Below are positions 9,682-20,829 of a stretch of DNA of 64,000 bases, one piece after another. The notes under the pieces are model-generated. The model made no database searches and was not told the origin of the DNA. It was given only the letters and a program-made list of their open reading frames with translations. This DNA comes from Nothopassalora personata (taxonomy: Eukaryota > Ascomycota > Dothideomycetes > Mycosphaerellales > Mycosphaerellaceae): contig CM066292.1 in assembly GCA_033816765.1 (NCBI GenBank), positions 4,464,001 to 4,528,000 on the forward strand, written 5' to 3'. How positions within the stretch are numbered: the first letter of the stretch is position 1; each line of letters begins with the position of its first letter. The translations under genes and the position numbers were made by a program.

Positions 9682-10491
9682 CGTGATCAGGAGTGCACTT
9701 TACGTGCTTCAACGAGTGAGAAGGTTGTGTAATATTATCCTTTCTTTTTCTTTTGCAATCCGGAGGAATTATTGACGCTTCTTCCTGCAGGGGGCAGCGT
9801 CGAGTCGAATCAGGGGTGCAGTATCAGGGTGCGGGGGTCGTGGTCATGCTCAAGGGCGGCGATGGTGCGTAGACGGTGGGCAAGCGACAGGAAACCTCAA
9901 CCGGGCACAGATGATCGTGTAAGAAAGACGTCGTTAGTATGTAACGAGAAGATGTCGAGGTTTGCGACTGCCCGTGAAAGCAAAAAGCACAGCCCCCATG
10001 CCTTATTCCACCTCGCGTGGCATTTCGGGAAGTTTAATGCCGACTACAGCATCCGCACTCCGAAGGACGTGTATCGCACGCAGAGCCAGTCATCAAAACT
10101 TCAACGGACCAACGTCATCTTATCAGCAAAGGCGCCCAACATTTGATGAGTGCGTCGGTACCCCTTCACTTCTCGTGTGGGAGCATGCAGAAGGAACGAA
10201 CGGTAAGCAGCTAGCTGGAGCTGTAAGGTGGGATGAACACGACAGCGACCCTGACACGTTCCTGTCAGAATACCAAATATAGCGCATTGCATACTCTTAT
10301 CCTTAAGTATATCCGGTGGATCCGTATGCAGATGACGCAGACAGGCCAACAGCCTCCTCCAACGCTCCAACCATGGTGCTTCATCGCAGCACAACGACTA
10401 GAGCTCTAGTGACTCAGCTGCGTAGCGAGTCGAGAGGATAAGCGTGGGTCTATGACACTGTCATTGCCATCGCAACTCACACTGCCGCAAC
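9682..10491. other. Intergenic, no gene seen
   Basis: Shared upstream region of the GT32 gene (minus) and the glutathione transferase gene (plus). Short frames on both strands show no domain or signal peptide. Confidence 0.5.
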
Positions 10492-11124
10492 ATGGCGGAC
10501 CTCACCCTACACCAGTACCACCCATCCGGCAACTGCTACAAGATTCGCCTTGCAGCAGCCCTTCTCGGCATCAAAATCTCTCTGAAGGAGTATGACCTCC
10601 TCAAAGGCGAAAGTAGGACCCCTCACTATCTCTCAAACATAAGCGCAAGTGGCAGCGTACCGGTCCTGCAAATCGGCTCCACCACATTCCTCCCAGAAAG
10701 CGGAGCAGCACTCTACTACGTCGCCAGCGACAGCCCATTAATCCCAACCGACAGACTCCAACACGCCGACATGCTGCGCTGGATGTTCTTCGAACAGTAT
10801 CAGATCGAGCCGAATCTCGGGTCTCTGCGTCTCTGGACCAGGAGGATAGGTCTGGAGAATGTGGACGACGCGAAGAAGAGTCAAGTTGATGTGAAGCGGC
10901 AAGCGGGGACTGCGGCTCTTGATGTTATGGAGCAGCATCTCGCCAGTCGAAAATATTTTGTTGCGGAGACGCTTAGTATTGCAGACGTTGCGTTGTATGC
11001 GTATACCCATGTCTGTAGCCAAGCCGGGTTTGACCTGAGCAAATGGCCGAGTGTCGAGGCCTGGTGCGGACGTGTAGCGCAGCAGCCAGGATATATTGCG
11101 ATTGGAGACGAACATTGGTCTTGA
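10492..11124 (+). CDS. Glutathione S-transferase
   Basis: 210 aa, intronless. Conjugates or reduces substrates with glutathione; probably cytosolic (no leader). Visible: a thioredoxin-like N-terminal domain (1-78) starting LTLHQYHPSGNCYKIRLAAAL, with the cis-Pro in SVPVLQIG and the glutathione-binding Glu-Ser in LPESGAA; then an all-helical C-terminal domain (90-205) with the N-capping SIADVALYAY motif. The Ser/Cys pair in PSGNCYK marks the catalytic region, giving a Ser- or Cys-type rather than Tyr-type enzyme. Length is normal and the start is the first ATG before the domain. Confidence 0.9.
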   Translation: MADLTLHQYHPSGNCYKIRLAAALLGIKISLKEYDLLKGESRTPHYLSNISASGSVPVLQIGSTTFLPESGAALYYVASDSPLIPTDRLQHADMLRWMFFEQYQIEPNLGSLRLWTRRIGLENVDDAKKSQVDVKRQAGTAALDVMEQHLASRKYFVAETLSIADVALYAYTHVCSQAGFDLSKWPSVEAWCGRVAQQPGYIAIGDEHWS

Positions 11125-11356
11125 TCCGCATGAGACTCACGGAGGGAAGGGAGAAAATCGACATGGAACGTTCGACATGCTTGGCTGATCATGTATGTAG
11201 GTCAGCGTACCGATTACCACAGCAAGTCCCAGTCTTGCTGGGAGCGAAAGCCATCACCTTGACCTCCCCACGACATCACTTCCATGATCTTTCTCATCAT
11301 GTCTGTCTCCAGTCCATAAAACCCTCAACCCTTTCTTCCTCTATCTACGCTCATCC

Positions 11357-11782
11357 TCAATCCTCCACTGGAGTATTCTTCACCACAGTCTCCGCCACAT
11401 TGTCCGGACCAGTGCTAAACATGATGCTCGTGCTCTCTCCAGCGAGCTCTTCATGGCACGTAGCCACGACTCGCTCAAACATTTCAGTATACTGCGGGTC
11501 CCCTCTCAAACACCATCCTACCAGTACTCCGCTCCAGTTCTGGCCTCGGAACGTCTTGCGGATGTCATCGAGGCTTCGCTCGAAGTTGTTGTAGTCGACG
11601 TTGAAGCCAACGTTCGTGTAAGTCGTAGCGTCTTGTGGTGCTTTGGACCAGTCTTTGGCAAGTGCCGTGGCGATTGGGTGGCCGGTCAGGTGCTTACTTA
11701 AGCTGATTGCAAGAATATGTTGAGATGGTGTGCTGGCCACGGTAATGGTCGCAGGTAATCTTCGTCTAGACGGTTGATGCAT
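11357..11782 (-). CDS. Conserved fungal protein of unknown function
   Basis: 141 aa. The middle reads as real protein: an Asp-rich NVGFNVDYNNFERSLDDI segment followed by a strand-like GVLVGWCLRGDPQYTEMFE region and a C-terminal IMFSTGPD motif. I recall similar small fungal proteins in which a hydrophobic strand ends in G-x-R-G before an acidic helix, but no function is known. The N-terminal 40 residues are less convincing, so the true start or a first exon may lie elsewhere. It converges with the glutathione transferase gene. Confidence 0.5.
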   Translation of the reverse strand: MHQPSRRRLPATITVASTPSQHILAISLSKHLTGHPIATALAKDWSKAPQDATTYTNVGFNVDYNNFERSLDDIRKTFRGQNWSGVLVGWCLRGDPQYTEMFERVVATCHEELAGESTSIMFSTGPDNVAETVVKNTPVED

Positions 11783-12167
11783 GGGTGCCTTCAGTCGGAC
11801 ATTGTGGCAAGAGCTCTACTCCCACTCATATACCAATTCAACATTGCTTAGCAAGCTCACCGCCAGCACGGCTTTCGGCCTTCGTGTGACATGCGTCTCG
11901 CTAACGCCAAAGCCTTACGATCTTACGAGAAATCCTTCAGGTAGGGTGTCCTTCACAAGCAATGGATGTTCAATATCGGTAGCACAGCACGCCTTTCTTG
12001 GACTTCATACCATCTTTGACTTTTGCGTCATCTGCCAGTCCACGATACTCCAGATCGTCCTCTTAAGCTTGCCAATTCCATCGAATGCCGCTACTTGTGG
12101 CCTCCATACGCCCAAAGGACACGCTCTCTATCCGGCCAGCCGCGGAGACTACGACGACATGGCCTGA

Positions 12168-12488
12168 TTGGGGAGCTCCGATCACTACGTGACGTGGTAT
12201 GCTTCGTACACTGATCCCCAAGAAGACGACTTTCACCGAAAGTGGGTCCATGATACTGAGGAGGAATTGGATTCTTACACGATCGGGTCTGATCTTGGAG
12301 ACGCTGACTTCGTGCTGCGACCTATGAAGTACTGGTCTGAACAGGCTGCGAGGAGGTTGATGGCTATCAGGAAGAAGTGGGATCCCAATGGCAGGATCGC
12401 TGGGTTTATGGATGCGGATGATGCCTCGGGAGCAGAGGGGCTGTCAAGCGAGAGGGCAAAGGGCAAGTTTGGGTCGCGTTTGGCCTGA
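12168..12488 (+). pseudogene. C-terminal fragment of an FAD-linked oxidoreductase
   Basis: The frame encodes about 106 residues matching the C-terminal end of berberine-bridge/oligosaccharide-oxidase type flavoenzymes: a strand TWYASYTDP, an acidic W-x-DTEEELD helix, then YWSEQAARRLMAIRKKWDP with the usual Asp-Pro-Asn-Gly-Arg and GFMD ending. The codon just upstream is TGA (12165-12167); the same frame is open for 128 codons before it, but that part shows neither the FAD-binding PP-loop nor the covalent-flavin His motif. Nothing in the preceding 1 kb supplies the missing 350 or so residues. It is therefore called a decayed remnant. Confidence 0.6.
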
Positions 12489-12854
12489 TGAAATTGTTCC
12501 TTTCGCTTACATCGTATGTATTTCTCGGGCATGTCTTCCTGTGCAAAGTATAGCACTTTGCGTGAATTGTTCTTCCAGTGAAGTTGTCTCGGCAATCCAG
12601 CGTTAGCACAGAACAGTCAGGCATGATGGGCAGCTTGTGCCACTGGAGATATGTGTTCTATGGGTGCATTGTGCCGGCTTATGTAGATCGAACCTCAAGA
12701 AGACGTCGAAGTAATGGTGGCCGAGATTGAGTTCCTCGACGTCTGACGTTTGGGAAAGTGCGGCATCAGGGTCCTGTGCTCGGCAGACACCGAGCATTAG
12801 CTCTGCTTTACAACGCACGACCACACTACCTGCATATTCGCACGCCGAGCACTT
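12489..12854. other. Intergenic, promoter region of the SET gene
   Basis: No gene seen. Frames on the minus strand here are shadows running into the SET-domain gene. Confidence 0.45.
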
Positions 12855-14275
12855 ATGGAGCGCATGGATATGAGCGAGGAGGATGACTTCCACGAGAGAT
12901 CGAAAACCTTCGTCAACTGGGTGAAGGAGAATGGCGCTTCCATCTCTGCGAAGATCAAACTGGATGATCTGAGACGGCAAAATGCAGGTCGCGGAGTTGG
13001 TATGAATCTGTCTTGCATAGGGGTGGCGAGCGCTCAAGATGAATATCCGGACTAACAGACTGAGCAGTGGCTGTGGAAGATCTCAGCGAAGACGAAGAAT
13101 TGTTCAGTATACCACGATCGACGATACTGACCACAGAGACTTCAAGCAACGGCGAAGCAGCACTGAAGGAGGTCGATGACCCATGGCTGTCGCTCATCGT
13201 AGTCATGGTCTTGGAGTACCTCGATGGTCCACAGTCACGATGGCAGCCATACTTCGACGTTCTCCCCGAATCTTTCGACAGTCTCATGTTTTGGTCCGAT
13301 GCCGAGCTTCAATTCTTGGAAGGCAGCACAGTCGTTGAGAAGATTGGCAAAGAAGGCGCAGATGCGACATTCAGCGAACAGCTCATACCCATTATTGGAC
13401 GGATCAATCAGGATATCAGCGCAAATAATGAAGAACTGCTAAGGCTGTGCCATCGTATGGGCTCGACCATTATGGCATATGCCTTCGACTTAGAGAAGAG
13501 TTCAGAACAAGCAAAGAGTGACGAGGAAGAGTGGGAAGAAGACTCAGATGCCGGTGTAAGTCTACCGAAGGGCATGATACCATTGGCAGATATGCTCAAT
13601 GCCGACGCCGACCGCAACAACGCCAAGCTATTCTACGAAGATGACAAAGTAGTCATGAAGACGATCAAGCCCGTCAAGGCCGGAGAAGAATTGTACAACG
13701 ACTTTGGCTCACTGCCACGGGCAGACTTGTTGAGAAGATACGGATATGTCACAGACAACTATGCCCCATACGATGTGGTAGAGATACCAGCAGATCTGAT
13801 CAAGGATAAGGTTAGCTTACCAAGCAAAGAGCTCGAAGAGAGATGGCAATACGCAGACGAACAAGGCGTGCTCGATGACGGGTACGACGTATCCCGTGCG
13901 GGCAGCGAGGAAGGACAGTTCCCGGAGGAGCTTTGCGTACTGCTCAACTTGATCGCAACGCCGAAGGCCGAATTCGACAAGCTGAAGAAGAAAGACAAGC
14001 TGCCGAAGTCAGAATTGACGACCGAAGCCAAAAGGCTTCTGCGCACCATCTTGGTGCATCGTTATGCAGCATACCCCACCAATATCGATCAGATGGACGG
14101 CGACACCAATTCCAACGAGAGACGCCGTGAAATGGCCAAGGCCGTCATACGCGGCGAGAAGCAAGTCCTGCAAGAAGCAGTCGATGCCGTTACGGATATC
14201 CCGGCTGGAAAGAAGCGATCTGCGGACACTCTGGAGGACGAGGCCGCTGCTATCAGGCGACCTGCCAAGAGATGA
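12855..14275 (+). CDS. SET-domain lysine methyltransferase, RKM4/SETD6-like
   Basis: 450 aa from two exons (12855-12999 and 13068-14275), intron 13000-13067 with GTATGA donor, ACTAAC branch site and GCAG acceptor; the join restores RNAGRGV-VAVEDLSEDEELF, the conserved start of the split SET domain. Family members (yeast Rkm4, human SETD6) methylate lysines on ribosomal proteins or other cytosolic/nuclear targets. Visible: SET N part with DEELFSIPR (about 60-70), an acidic insert (EEEWEEDSD, about 200), the SET C part with PLADMLNAD and the catalytic-region ELYNDFG followed by LLRRYGY, then the Rubis-substrate-binding helical domain. The C-terminus is basic and Ser-rich and could carry a nuclear signal. 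It converges with EPL1 (182 bp apart). Confidence 0.85.
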
Positions 14276-14457
14276 TAGTTCACCAAACCGAAGATGGGGT
14301 CGCTTCAAAGGCTAACGTAATCTTGTAATGTTACAAGAGCTCTGCGTGGGTATCTCAAACAGTCTGAATCTAACAAGCTGTCTATGGCTGGTACCAAGAC
14401 CGGCTGGCGCCATCAACCAGAATCACCAAACGTCGAAAACCCGTTCCTCCAAGACAA

Positions 14458-16348
14458 TCAGCCACCGGAGCTGCCGGCAGTAACAAGCTTAGGTGGGCTC
14501 GAAGCGTTGCCGGATGCTGCAGCGGAAGCCTGTTGCTGTGCTGCAGCTACCATCGCGGTCTGGTCTCCACTTGGAAACTGTCTCCGCTCTACGCCTTCTG
14601 GTCCGGATCGCGCTCGACTGTTCAACATTGACCGATAGTCAAATGTCTTCGGGTCTGGCACGGGGAAGTAGTCGACTTCGTCGTCATCGCTATCACTGTC
14701 GGAAACAACGCCGCGACTCACAACACCTTTGGGCTTCTGCTTCCGCATTTCAAGATGCACTCGCCCACCCCGCCCGTAGCGCAAACGACATGGAGGTGCA
14801 GAGTCAAGCTTGACGCGCTTGGCATCAGGCTCGTCACCTTCAGCGGGATCATCCAACCAAGGCGGTGGGACAAAGACATGAAGTGTATGCTCAGCACCAG
14901 CTACGGCATCCTGGTCCAGGATCGGGTTCTGCTCTGACATATCAACATCGCCGTCTCGATCTTGCGAACTCCGCGATGGTAGTGACGGTGGTGGTGTTGG
15001 ATAGCCAGTCCCACATGCCGGTAAAGGGGCCCACTTTTGGGGCTGGTCTGCGGGTTCTGGTGGCGGTGTGATGGGATCCCAGGTCCTGTCTTGCCAGTCC
15101 TTGTTCCACCGCCGGTGCTGATCTTTGCGGCTTTCAATCGTGCGATCCACATGTTCCTCTGCTTGCGCTTGCAGGTCTGCCAACGAGACGAGGTCATTGT
15201 CTGGAGCAGACCTACTGTCGCCAAGTGACCGGAGTCGTATCGTCGGACCAGGTCGCGAGCCATCGCCTCTACCTTTCGGCTTGGCAACAGGCTTCTGGTT
15301 GACCAGGAGCTCTTCATCCTCGCCCTTCTCGCCAATAATATTTTTGGCGACCTTGACCTCTTTGAGCTGTTTGCGCTGCTCAAAGACCTTTCGCGTGACT
15401 GAGAGGTTAGTCTCGTTGAGCTTCTCGCGATCACGAACCATCTGTACAAGCTGGCGAGCCTGCTCGAGCTCCATGCGAAGCTTCTTGAGCTTCTCCACAA
15501 CCTGTGCATCTCTGCCTCTGGTCTTCCGAGTCTGTCGGACCTCGCGACGACGGAAACAAACGTACGGATCGGCGTCGTCGGCGTCCAAGCTCGTGTCGAG
15601 CAACCGTACCTTGATTGTCGGTAACAAAGGACGACTGCCCTTCTTGCTGGCCCAATACTGGTAGATTGGCTTCACGACTCGCTGTGCTTCGGTTGACAAA
15701 GGCTCCTCGCGCGCTTGCTCGAGCTCTTCGAGACTCAGTACTGGCACACTACTTTCCACGGTGGCAAATGGCTGAAGTCTCTGACTGGTCTCCTCGAAGA
15801 AGTTCATCACCTCTTCGAAAGCGTCCTCGGAGCACTGGACGGTCTTGTCCTTGAGCGCCTGGCCGTTGACATCTTTGCCGTCGTTGAGCTGTTTCAAGAA
15901 CTTCTCGTCATCCTCGTTCATGCAATACGCGACGCCTACGCAGTCCTCCACCGTGGAACTGAAGCGGATATAGGTCGCTGGCTGTGAGAAGACTTTCGGG
16001 TAGAGCTCGTCATACTTGATACCTTTGGCCTTACGGACTTCTGGAGTGGGAATGTAGCTGCTCGCCTTGCTCTTATCACCGAGAGCGGCTGCGTTCGCTG
16101 CATTGATGGCAGCCTGCAAATGATATTCCTACAGCATGTGAGTACAAAAGAAGGTGAGTGGCGGGTCATGTGCAAGGTGGACTTACGACTTCTTCGTTCT
16201 TCTCGACACCAGTCTCAACCTGAGGAATATGCCGTTGCGACTCATCATCGATGGCGTCCTCGATTTCGTTCTCTCGTATTATGCGAAGCGGCTGCTTCGT
16301 GTTCAGTTTCCTCTGCCGAACATGTCGTGCCTGTCCTCGCGTTGACAT
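14458..16348 (-). CDS. EPL1: Enhancer-of-polycomb-like protein, NuA4 subunit
   Basis: 610 aa from two exons (16348-16187 and 16128-14458); the intron 16129-16186 has GTAAGT and TGTAG ends. Epl1 is the scaffold that links Esa1, Yng2 and Eaf6 in the Piccolo NuA4 histone acetyltransferase module. Visible: a basic start with RGQARHVRQRKL, the EPcA domain over about the first 170 residues (IPTPEVRKAKGIKYDELY, then YCMNEDDEKFL), a VCFRRREVRQTRKTRGRD basic segment typical of the family near 245-265, a coiled helix after it, and a low-complexity Gln/Ala/Ser tail. Without the first exon the frame would lack an ATG, so the two-exon model is preferred. Confidence 0.92.
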
Positions 16349-17032
16349 GTTCTGGCAGAAGTTGTGGCCTCAGGCATCAGAAAAGCCCCGAGCTTCGCCG
16401 AGCTTCCGCCGCCGTCGCAAAGCAGAATCTGCGACCGTCGCGACCGAGTGACGACTGCGCGATACGGGACCCGAAACGGCGGCAATAATGGGCTTTGCGG
16501 GTATCAAAATAATCGGAATTGCTCAGAGAAGTGTTTGTTTGATGGAGAGCGAGTTTCGCGATGGTGAGGTGTGCTTGGTGATGAGTTGTCGTCTTCCCTG
16601 TGTTGTATGGTGTGGGCACGCAAGCACGGTGGGCAGCTGCGTGTCCCCAGGTTTTTCGCTAAGCTCATTTCGGCTGTGGCGACCGCCGCTTGGGGCGCCG
16701 AGGTAAAATTGGGTGACGAGAATCCTACCTCCCTGCGACTTCATGTAACAAGAATGTGATTTCGTACTTCGCGCACGAGACCTCACCACGGCATACTTTG
16801 GCGCACCAATTCGACATTGAATGCATTTCAGTACTCGCTGACAGTGCCAAGATGTTCCAGATTAAGGGCCAGCCAACGGAACATTCGATGAGCACGTGCA
16901 AGTCCATCGCGACGCAGGACGCTCGACCCAGGTCGTGCTTAGCACAACATTTCAGCCTCTCAATACTTTGACTTGACTACGTCAAAGAGAGCTGGACATT
17001 ATGATTACGGCCACTACAAGGCTGCATCCACC
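16349..17032. other. Intergenic, EPL1 promoter region
   Basis: No gene recognised. Overlapping short frames on both strands lack domains. Confidence 0.45.
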
Positions 17033-18044
17033 ATGGATTTTGACACAAGCACTACATCGTCAACGACCTCAACAACACCGGCTTCACCTTTGCCGCCCAT
17101 AGGCCCAGCCGAGACCTCGCCTTGGTTTCCTTCTACAATGACCTCCGTGGAGACTGCCGGGCTTCTAATCGCCACAGTCCCATTCCTCAATGCTGGTGTG
17201 CTTGGAATGGATGGCTCGGTCGTGTCAATTCCGTCATGTTTGACAACTATGGTGATATAAGACTGTGGCTGTGGGCACTGCGACTGGCTGGCATTACTAC
17301 GGAGCCACATCTTATGTGATTGTGCTGATCCTTTCGCAGTACAGCCTTACTTTCGCGTCCGCGACACTCGAGTGGACTAATGCAGATCAAGTCAACGGCT
17401 CGTACACAACAACAGAGAACTGCAGTAGTGACAAGTCTAGATCTGACGGCGGTATGTGTATCACGAGGTCGCAGGGATATCATGCATCGTCGACATTGCC
17501 CAAGGGTCACCTATTGACGACAGAGGTGCCAATCACGGCCGGAGCAGACATGCTACCGTCTGCACATGCGCGCTGTACTACCCCTACACCATCTCTTAGT
17601 GCAACCATGTCCAGTCATCCCGAAGCGGAGAAGGACCTGACGCGCAGGAACATCGCCATTGGAGTTGGCAGCGCGATTGGCGGACTGCTTTTGATTGCCT
17701 TATCTGTTGCCGAGCTGTCGCGACGACGAACAATGCGCCGCAAAAGGACGACAGCCGGGAATCTGCGAATCATGGGCGATGGTCGCTGGAGAAGGCAGAA
17801 TGCCCGATCAAGGCGTGCACCATCAGTGGCATCGCCAAGACTCGTGGAGTCCAGGAGTTGGAGTCGCCTCATTAGCGTCCGGAGCTGCCCATTGGGCGTC
17901 AAGCGCAAGAGCTGCCTGCAGGAGATGCCTGGCAGGAAATTCATACGGGCGGAACGAAGTGAACCCGGAGACTATCATCAACATGGTCGCCTGTTGGTCG
18001 TGAAGTTGCTAAGAGGGCAAGAGATTGGACAGGAGTCTCTGTAG
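17033..18044 (+). CDS. Single-pass membrane protein with Ser/Thr-rich ectodomain
   Basis: Proposed two-exon gene: 17033-17251 and 17340-18044 (307 aa), joined in phase through GTGATA and CTTTCGCAG. The first exon is Ser/Thr/Pro-rich (TSTTSSTTSTT); the second has an ectodomain with NGSYTTTENCSSD, then one clear membrane helix (IAIGVGSAIGGLLLIALSV) flanked by a strongly basic RRRTMRRKR cytoplasmic start and a 100-residue basic tail. This layout is that of fungal cell-surface sensors of the Mid2/Wsc general type, but no Wsc cysteine pattern and no clear signal peptide is present, so the function is unknown. The membrane segment and basic stop-transfer are well supported; the first exon and the junction are not certain. 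Confidence 0.5.
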
Positions 18045-18300
18045 GCATGTAAGAGATATCGATTCATCTTATTATCTTTCGCAGTGTATATGTGCATGAG
18101 ACATGCGGATATGGAATGAGTGACGTCCGCTCTCACTCTGTTGCGGCTACGCTAGCGACGATCCTTGTCAAGCTGCAGCGATGTGCATGCGGAAGGCACC
18201 CAAGAGCTAGCTGCCATCTTTTCAGCCTTCCTCGAACTTTACACAAACGACTGACACACCCAATGCAGCGTCAGGCAATATTGTGCCACACGCTCAAGCC

Positions 18301-18858
18301 ATGGCGGCCATCACCGAAATGTATCACAAGTTCGACAACTACATGGACCGCACCTTCGGACCAACTGGCAACTACATCTTCGCCTTTCCACCACACAAAC
18401 TCCTCTCTTCGTACAGCTGGCTCCATATCCTCACCGCGCTCTGCATCATCACACCGCTGGCCATGATCGCAGCATTGCTCGTCCCTTATGCCTTCAGGAT
18501 GGAGGACACCACGAAGAGCAGAGTCAGGTCTTGCTACTTACTCCTGCTGCCACTCCACATATATGTGTCTGAGACTCTCTTCAACGGCATCCGCGATCCT
18601 GCTTTTCGCATTGGCACATGCATCTGCGCCATGGATTGCAACACACTGTATCACTTCAGGGAGTATCACCGCTGGCTTACTTGTATAATTCAAACTGGTG
18701 CCGTTCTTGTCGCTATGCAGAAGCGCAGTGTGTCATCTAGCAATCGCAAGAAGCCTGACGGAGGCAAGGAGAAGCAGCAGACGGATAGCATGGCTGATGA
18801 AGAGAATGTTCGGCCGGATAAGATGAAGATTTTCATCGTGAGCAATGAGAAGAAGTAA
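18301..18858 (+). CDS. Multi-pass membrane protein of unknown function
   Basis: 185 aa from the first ATG of the frame (18301). Hydrophobic segments: LHILTALCIITPLAMIAALLV (about 41-62), LLLLPLHIYV (about 77-90) and LTCIIQTGAVLVAM (about 125-140), then a charged Lys/Glu-rich tail of about 45 residues. No family recognised. It is the second in a row of membrane proteins between 17 and 25.4 kb. Confidence 0.55.
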   Translation: MAAITEMYHKFDNYMDRTFGPTGNYIFAFPPHKLLSSYSWLHILTALCIITPLAMIAALLVPYAFRMEDTTKSRVRSCYLLLLPLHIYVSETLFNGIRDPAFRIGTCICAMDCNTLYHFREYHRWLTCIIQTGAVLVAMQKRSVSSSNRKKPDGGKEKQQTDSMADEENVRPDKMKIFIVSNEKK

Positions 18859-19197
18859 AGAGCCGTAAGATATCGACCCTAGTCCATGATGTTGGTACTG
18901 GCTAACGCATGCCAGACACTTTACCTCGGAGGACATAAGGCGGCGATTTGATAACGAAGCTTACGCTACGCTCGAGTAGTTGCTGCGTCAACATGGATCT
19001 CGCAAGAGGAGCAAGAGATTGGAACCTGCTATGTAAAGATCTCGGTGTTCACACCTCAAATCTCCCGATTCAAGCGTTTCTGTCATCGACACCCTTCATT
19101 CTCTATCCAAAACGCCACCGCTAACCGGATCATTCGGCTTTCCGCATGTTTCATGGGGTATTTCGATGCAGACCTGGGCCTCGCCCAACAACGACGC
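18859..19197. other. Intergenic, no gene seen
   Basis: Between the small membrane protein (plus) and the GT4 gene (minus). It holds a short block (19004-19040) resembling the 3' end of the 17033-18044 gene (18011-18060). Confidence 0.4.
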
Positions 19198-20829
19198 TTA
19201 CTTGAATAGGCCATGCACCCAGCCGCACACCATCAGGGGCATCACCGCGATAAGCCAGAAGAACCACACAACACCGACTGCGAGATAGACGCCGAACATA
19301 TTCTTCCATGTACGATAGTACCCATCCTTGGCCCTTTGCTCTGCAGACAATGGAGGCTGCTCTCGTAAGGCAGTCGCCAGTTGTATCGCCACTTGGTTGT
19401 TGATCTTGTTCCAGGTCGTGTTGAGCGCTTGCTCACGAGCATTGCCGATCATTTCCTCGCGGAGGACATGATCAGTGGCGAGCTGCTTGGCGTACCCGAC
19501 GAAAGTGTCCATATCATCTGGCTCAGTCAAGTAGCCAGACACACCATGCTTAACAGTCTCGGCTGGACCGCCCTCCGCACGAGCGATGACCGGAACACCA
19601 GATGCCATCGATTCAAGCACGACCAAGCCGAAGGTCTCGGTGATTGAGCAGTGCAAGAATACATCAGCGGCAGCGTATGCGCGAGCCAGCGCGGTGCCAC
19701 GCAGCATGCCAGTGAAGATGGTTTGATCCTTGACGTTCTTGAAGTAATCGTGGACCTCCTTCTCCACAGCCGGGTTCTTGTTGCCACCAACGATCAGGAG
19801 CTTGAACTTCAGTCCGCTGGCCTTGAGCTTCTCAGCTGCTTGAGCTAGGAATTCGAAGCCCTTCTCCGGCGCAATGCGAGAAATGCAGCAGAAGATGATC
19901 TCGCCATCTGGCGCAATCTCTTGGCGATAGGCTTCTTCCCGATGCCTTGGGTTGAAGAGTTCTGTATCAACGCCACGACCCAGCCGGATCATCTTTTCGG
20001 ACGGTGCGCCACAGTCTTCCATGTACTTCCGCACGTACGCTGAAGGATAGAAGATGGTGTGCACCGCGGCGGCCTTGAAAAGGAAGCCTTGAACGATCTT
20101 CAGCAGCCACATGCCATATCTGTCCAGTGGCGGTGCAAACAAGATGGACGCATATGCTGCAAGATCCGTCTGGAAGTTGAGCAGAGTCGGTGGTGGCTGG
20201 TCAAGCTGTCGAAGCTGCACCAGAAACTGGAAGCCGACCGACGCTGGACTTGCCAGATAGATGATGTCTGGCTTGAACGTTCTATCGTAGACCTTGCCGA
20301 GCCGGAAAGGAAAGGCGACTGTCAGATCGGGATTATATGGCAGAGCCTGACCTTGCAGACGATATTCTGGATTGATGCGACTCAAGCGTGATTGCTCAAT
20401 CTTCCGCTTTGCATCTTCGCCACGTGTTCGATTGAAGAGCTTGGGTCGTTGCTGTTGATGGAGGAGCGGCTCCGTCTCCTTGGCCCGGTCGTCGCGACTT
20501 TGGTGCCAGTTCCACGCACCGCCGATGGCTCGCGCACCCAATGCTGCAGACTTTGCTTCTATCGACCTGACCCATTCCTTGTTGACAATGGGCTGCCGGT
20601 CAGGTTTCGAATCTTGGTTGATGTGCTGAGCCTTGTAGTACGGCGCACACGTCGCCACATGCACGCCATGGTCTCGCAGGTAGTCCACCAGACTCTGCGT
20701 CGTGCGACTGACACCATTGACAGGACCCAACGACTCTGTCGCAAGAAGGACTTTCCGTCCAATGAGCTCTGCAGGAAACTCAGATTTGGGTGACTCGTGC
20801 CCAGAGTCTATGCGTTGCATGGCAGCCAT
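19198..20829 (-). CDS. GT4-family glycosyltransferase with C-terminal membrane anchor
   Basis: About 543 aa from the ATG at 20829; the frame is open 34 codons further to 20931 without an ATG, so a short 5' exon may exist. GT-B retaining enzymes of family 4 transfer a sugar from a nucleotide donor to lipid or glycan acceptors. Visible: an N-terminal Rossmann start with VLLATESLGPVNGVSRTTQSL (the Gly loop), a basic insert near 130-180, the DIIYLASPASVGFQ acceptor-side region, the donor-domain start CCISRIAPEKGFEFL, and the E-x7-E motif TETFGLVVLESMASGVPV. A final hydrophobic segment YLAVGVVWFFWLIAVMPLMV anchors the C-terminus. The substrate cannot be told. Confidence 0.85.
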   Translation of the reverse strand: MAAMQRIDSGHESPKSEFPAELIGRKVLLATESLGPVNGVSRTTQSLVDYLRDHGVHVATCAPYYKAQHINQDSKPDRQPIVNKEWVRSIEAKSAALGARAIGGAWNWHQSRDDRAKETEPLLHQQQRPKLFNRTRGEDAKRKIEQSRLSRINPEYRLQGQALPYNPDLTVAFPFRLGKVYDRTFKPDIIYLASPASVGFQFLVQLRQLDQPPPTLLNFQTDLAAYASILFAPPLDRYGMWLLKIVQGFLFKAAAVHTIFYPSAYVRKYMEDCGAPSEKMIRLGRGVDTELFNPRHREEAYRQEIAPDGEIIFCCISRIAPEKGFEFLAQAAEKLKASGLKFKLLIVGGNKNPAVEKEVHDYFKNVKDQTIFTGMLRGTALARAYAAADVFLHCSITETFGLVVLESMASGVPVIARAEGGPAETVKHGVSGYLTEPDDMDTFVGYAKQLATDHVLREEMIGNAREQALNTTWNKINNQVAIQLATALREQPPLSAEQRAKDGYYRTWKNMFGVYLAVGVVWFFWLIAVMPLMVCGWVHGLFK

